Shown here one piece after another: positions 22,124 to 24,027 of a stretch of DNA of 24,027 bases; the stretch's first letter is position 1, and every line of letters begins with the position of its first letter. Position numbers and translations under genes: made by a program. The notes beneath the pieces were generated by a model. It was given only the letters and a program-made list of their open reading frames with translations, ran no database searches and was not told the origin of the DNA. This stretch comes from an uncultured Lachnospiraceae bacterium (GTDB lineage: Bacteria > Bacillota > Clostridia > Lachnospirales > Lachnospiraceae), in contig CAJUII010000028.1 of assembly GCA_910586405.1 (NCBI GenBank), positions 9,225 through 33,251 of the forward strand, in the 5' to 3' direction.

Positions 22124-23325
22124 GCCTTGTCACCTCCCTTTACATCTGCTGACACCATCGCGTCAGGTCCCACGATCGCACCTTCACCGATCGTGACATT
22201 AGAGCCCACTGTCGCAACGCCTTTCTTATCTCCGTTGGGCATCTCTCCTACGACAGCATTCTTCTCGATCACTACATTCTCTGCAATGATACAGTGCTTG
22301 ATCTGAGCGCCTTCTTTGATTGTGCTTCCGCCCATGATTACCGCATCCTCGATCACCGCACCCTTTTCCACCTTGACGCCCGCAAAGAGCACTGAGTGTT
22401 TTACCTTGCCGTCAATGCTGCATCCGTCAGTGATCATGCAGTTCTCAAGCACTGCCTCCTCACCGATGCGATGCCCTGTCATACCGCTGTTTCTGCTGTA
22501 GATGCGCCAGTCATCGTCAAACAGATTGATACCGCTGTTCTCCGGGTCAAGCACCTCCATATTAGCCTCCCAGAGAGAAGAAATCGTTCCGACATCCTTC
22601 CAATAGCCTGAAAAATGATATGCGTACATCTCTCTCTTATCACGCAGCAGGCTCGGGATGATATTCTTGCCAAAATCATTCTCAGACTCAGGATCATTCT
22701 CATCCTCGATCAGATATTTCTTTAAGATATCCCAGTTGAAAATATAGATACCCATCGAAGCCAAATTGGACTTAGGCTCCTTTGGCTTCTCCTGAAATTC
22801 CGTAATCTTGTCGTTTTCATCTGAAACCATCAGACCGAAACGGCTTGCCTCCTCCCACGGCACCTCCATAACCGCCACGCTGAACTCCGCATTCTTTTCC
22901 TTATGGAATCGGAGAAAATCGCTGTAATCCTGCTTGCAGATCTGGTCGCCTGACAGAATAATGACATATTCCGGATCATAGCGCTCGATAAAGTTTATAT
23001 TCTGGTAAATCGCGTTCGCCGTGCCCTTGTACCAATCCGATCCCGTAGCCTTCTGATACGGCGGCAGTACATGAACACCACCATGCAGTCTGTCCAAATC
23101 CCACGGCTGGCCATTTCCTATGTACTCATTCAGCACAAGCGGCTGATACTGGGTAAGGATACCTACTGTATCAATCCCTGAATTTACGCAGTTTGAAAGT
23201 GGAAAATCAATAATCCTGTATTTCCCGCCAAACGGAACTGCAGGTTTTGCCAGCTTCTGTGTCAATGTGTAAAGACGTGACCCCTGACCACCGGCAAGCA
23301 GCATTGCAATCATTTCTTTTGCCAT
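22120..23325 (-). CDS. glgC: Glucose-1-phosphate adenylyltransferase catalytic subunit GlgC
   Basis: Makes ADP-glucose from ATP and glucose-1-phosphate, the committed step of glycogen synthesis. The 401-residue protein has the nucleotide loop LLAGGQGSRL, KPAVPFGGKYRIIDFPLSNC, the active-site ILSGDQI and FQEKPKEP segments, and a C-terminal left-handed beta helix with isoleucine/valine hexads. GGAGG lies six bases before the ATG. Together with glgD it forms a two-gene operon with its own promoter and terminator; glycogen synthase and branching enzyme genes are not in the window. Confidence 0.97.
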   Translation of the reverse strand: MAKEMIAMLLAGGQGSRLYTLTQKLAKPAVPFGGKYRIIDFPLSNCVNSGIDTVGILTQYQPLVLNEYIGNGQPWDLDRLHGGVHVLPPYQKATGSDWYKGTANAIYQNINFIERYDPEYVIILSGDQICKQDYSDFLRFHKEKNAEFSVAVMEVPWEEASRFGLMVSDENDKITEFQEKPKEPKSNLASMGIYIFNWDILKKYLIEDENDPESENDFGKNIIPSLLRDKREMYAYHFSGYWKDVGTISSLWEANMEVLDPENSGINLFDDDWRIYSRNSGMTGHRIGEEAVLENCMITDGCSIDGKVKHSVLFAGVKVEKGAVIEDAVIMGGSTIKEGAQIKHCIIAENVVIEKNAVVGEMPNGDKKGVATVGSNVTIGEGAIVGPDAMVSADVKGGDKA

Positions 23326-23345
23326 AAAATACCTCCAATCCTATT

Positions 23346-23395
23346 TTGAGCATCGTCAATGTTCGATGAAAAATTTATAAAAATTGTCTGCTCAA
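23346..23395 (-). promoter_or_regulatory. Possible alternative hairpins in the glgC leader
   Basis: TTGAGCA (23395-23389 on the minus strand) pairs with TGCTCAA (23352-23346), while CATCG/CGATG (23368-23351) forms a smaller stem that shares two bases with it. They lie about 20-60 bases before the start codon. No known riboswitch motif is seen. Confidence 0.3.
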
Positions 23396-23466
23396 TTTAC
23401 GTTTTCTAAACCAGATACAAACTGCCCTGAAACGCCCAATTTGTAATCTCGCTCTGAATAGTTACA

Positions 23467-23495
23467 ATTATACTATAAAATTCTAAAAAATGGTA
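23467..23495 (-). promoter_or_regulatory. Promoter of glgC-glgD
   Basis: A perfect TATAAT (23472-23467 on the minus strand) with a poor -35 (ACCATT at 17-base spacing). The predicted leader is about 135 bases. The rest of the AT-rich gap 23496-23623 shows no further feature. Confidence 0.55.
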
Positions 23496-23623
23496 GTGTT
23501 TTGTTAATTTTATTCTAAAAAATTATGCACAAAAAATGAAGAAATTATAAAATGTGCCATTTTCTTATCGGACTTTTTTTAACATATTGTTACATTTTTA
23601 TGAAAAAACGATGCTATTGCAAC

Positions 23624-23653
23624 AAAAATCCCGTGCTGCTGCACGGGATTTTT
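23624..23653. terminator. Intrinsic terminator of the hydratase gene
   Basis: AAAAATCCCGTGC (23624-23636) pairs perfectly with GCACGGGATTTTT (23641-23653), 4-base loop; T-runs on both strands allow termination in both directions. It starts five bases after the hydratase stop. Confidence 0.93.
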
Positions 23654-23658
23654 CTGGT

Positions 23659-24027
23659 TTATACTCGATTATAATTAATGAGACATCCTTTGAGGATAAT
23701 CTGCCGCTCCTCGTCGGTAAGCTCTCCGAGCGTCATCTCAAACTCTGTTTTCTTGCGCTCACCCGAAGCGCTGCCCACGACGTATGCCTTGATCACTTCT
23801 GTCTTCTCCTCCACAGCCCTCCTGATGCCCGGAATGTAGATATAGTCGAGATTTTTGAACGGCAGCTCGCCTTCTTTGATGAGAAATGGCAGCATTCCCC
23901 AGTTGATCAGGTTCGAGCGGTAGCGCTTGGTCGCATACTCGTTTGCGATATTCGCCCAGCCGCCAAGCACCTTCTGGCAGCTTGCCGCCTGCTCTCTCGC
24001 CGAGCCGTCCCCCGGCTTCACCGCAAA
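23659..24027 (-). CDS. Aconitase-family hydratase, C-terminal part only
   Basis: The last 122 residues of a protein that continues past the right edge. KPGDGSAREQAASC and YRSNLINWGMLPFLI match the swivel domain of aconitases (GSSREQAA and ANLINWGLLPL), which supplies substrate-binding serine and arginine residues. It is followed by a short alpha/beta tail ending INYNRV. The enzyme class (aconitase or a related Fe-S hydro-lyase such as homoaconitase or isopropylmalate isomerase type) cannot be fixed from this part. A strong terminator follows at once, so it is the last gene of its transcript. Confidence 0.85.
   Translation of the reverse strand, partial: FAVKPGDGSAREQAASCQKVLGGWANIANEYATKRYRSNLINWGMLPFLIKEGELPFKNLDYIYIPGIRRAVEEKTEVIKAYVVGSASGERKKTEFEMTLGELTDEERQIILKGCLINYNRV

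Noticed and set aside
23326..23460. Known riboswitch in the glgC leader
   Set aside because: No recognisable aptamer core was found by eye.

Overview
The window reads as a chromosomal segment of a spore-forming Firmicute of the Lachnospiraceae type. The evidence is a CIRCE-controlled hrcA-grpE-dnaK-dnaJ operon, spoIIID with a sigma-E-like promoter, a two-gene glgC/glgD pair, AGGAGG-type ribosome binding sites and moderate GC content. Most genes lie on the minus strand. I found no tRNA, rRNA, CRISPR array or transposase.

From the left: the end of a plus-strand HPr-like gene (Crh-like, no active-site His) and its terminator. Then, all on the minus strand (transcribed right to left), prmA, a nucleoside phosphorylase, rsmE, a NifS/IscS-type cysteine desulfurase and thiI. 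The last two form a sulfur-donor/tRNA-thiolation pair. Upstream of prmA, and between the desulfurase and thiI, lie copies of a small modular repeat made of hairpins whose stems differ in sequence but keep pairing.

Between prmA and dnaJ sits a two-gene accessory unit. One gene encodes a secreted VIT + von Willebrand A protein ending in a Ser-Glu-Pro/membrane helix/basic tail. The other encodes a multi-spanning exosortase with the Cys, Arg and His expected for catalysis. Its promoter lies beside five to six tandem 11-bp repeats. This is the best candidate for a dedicated protein-sorting system.

Next come the chaperone operon (hrcA to dnaJ), the divergent spoIIID, an operon for a trigger-factor-like lipoprotein and a PcsB/CwlO-like NlpC/P60 hydrolase, a divergent small membrane-anchored protein, and a histidine phosphatase.

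Between the phosphatase and a short CarD-like gene is about 690 bases with no credible protein. It is bounded by a good sigma-A promoter and an intrinsic terminator, is very purine-rich on the minus strand and holds several nested hairpins: a candidate long structured RNA. Upstream are a heptad-repeat coiled-coil gene, a possible decayed gene, the glgC-glgD operon for ADP-glucose synthesis, and the C-terminal end of an aconitase-family hydratase at the right edge.
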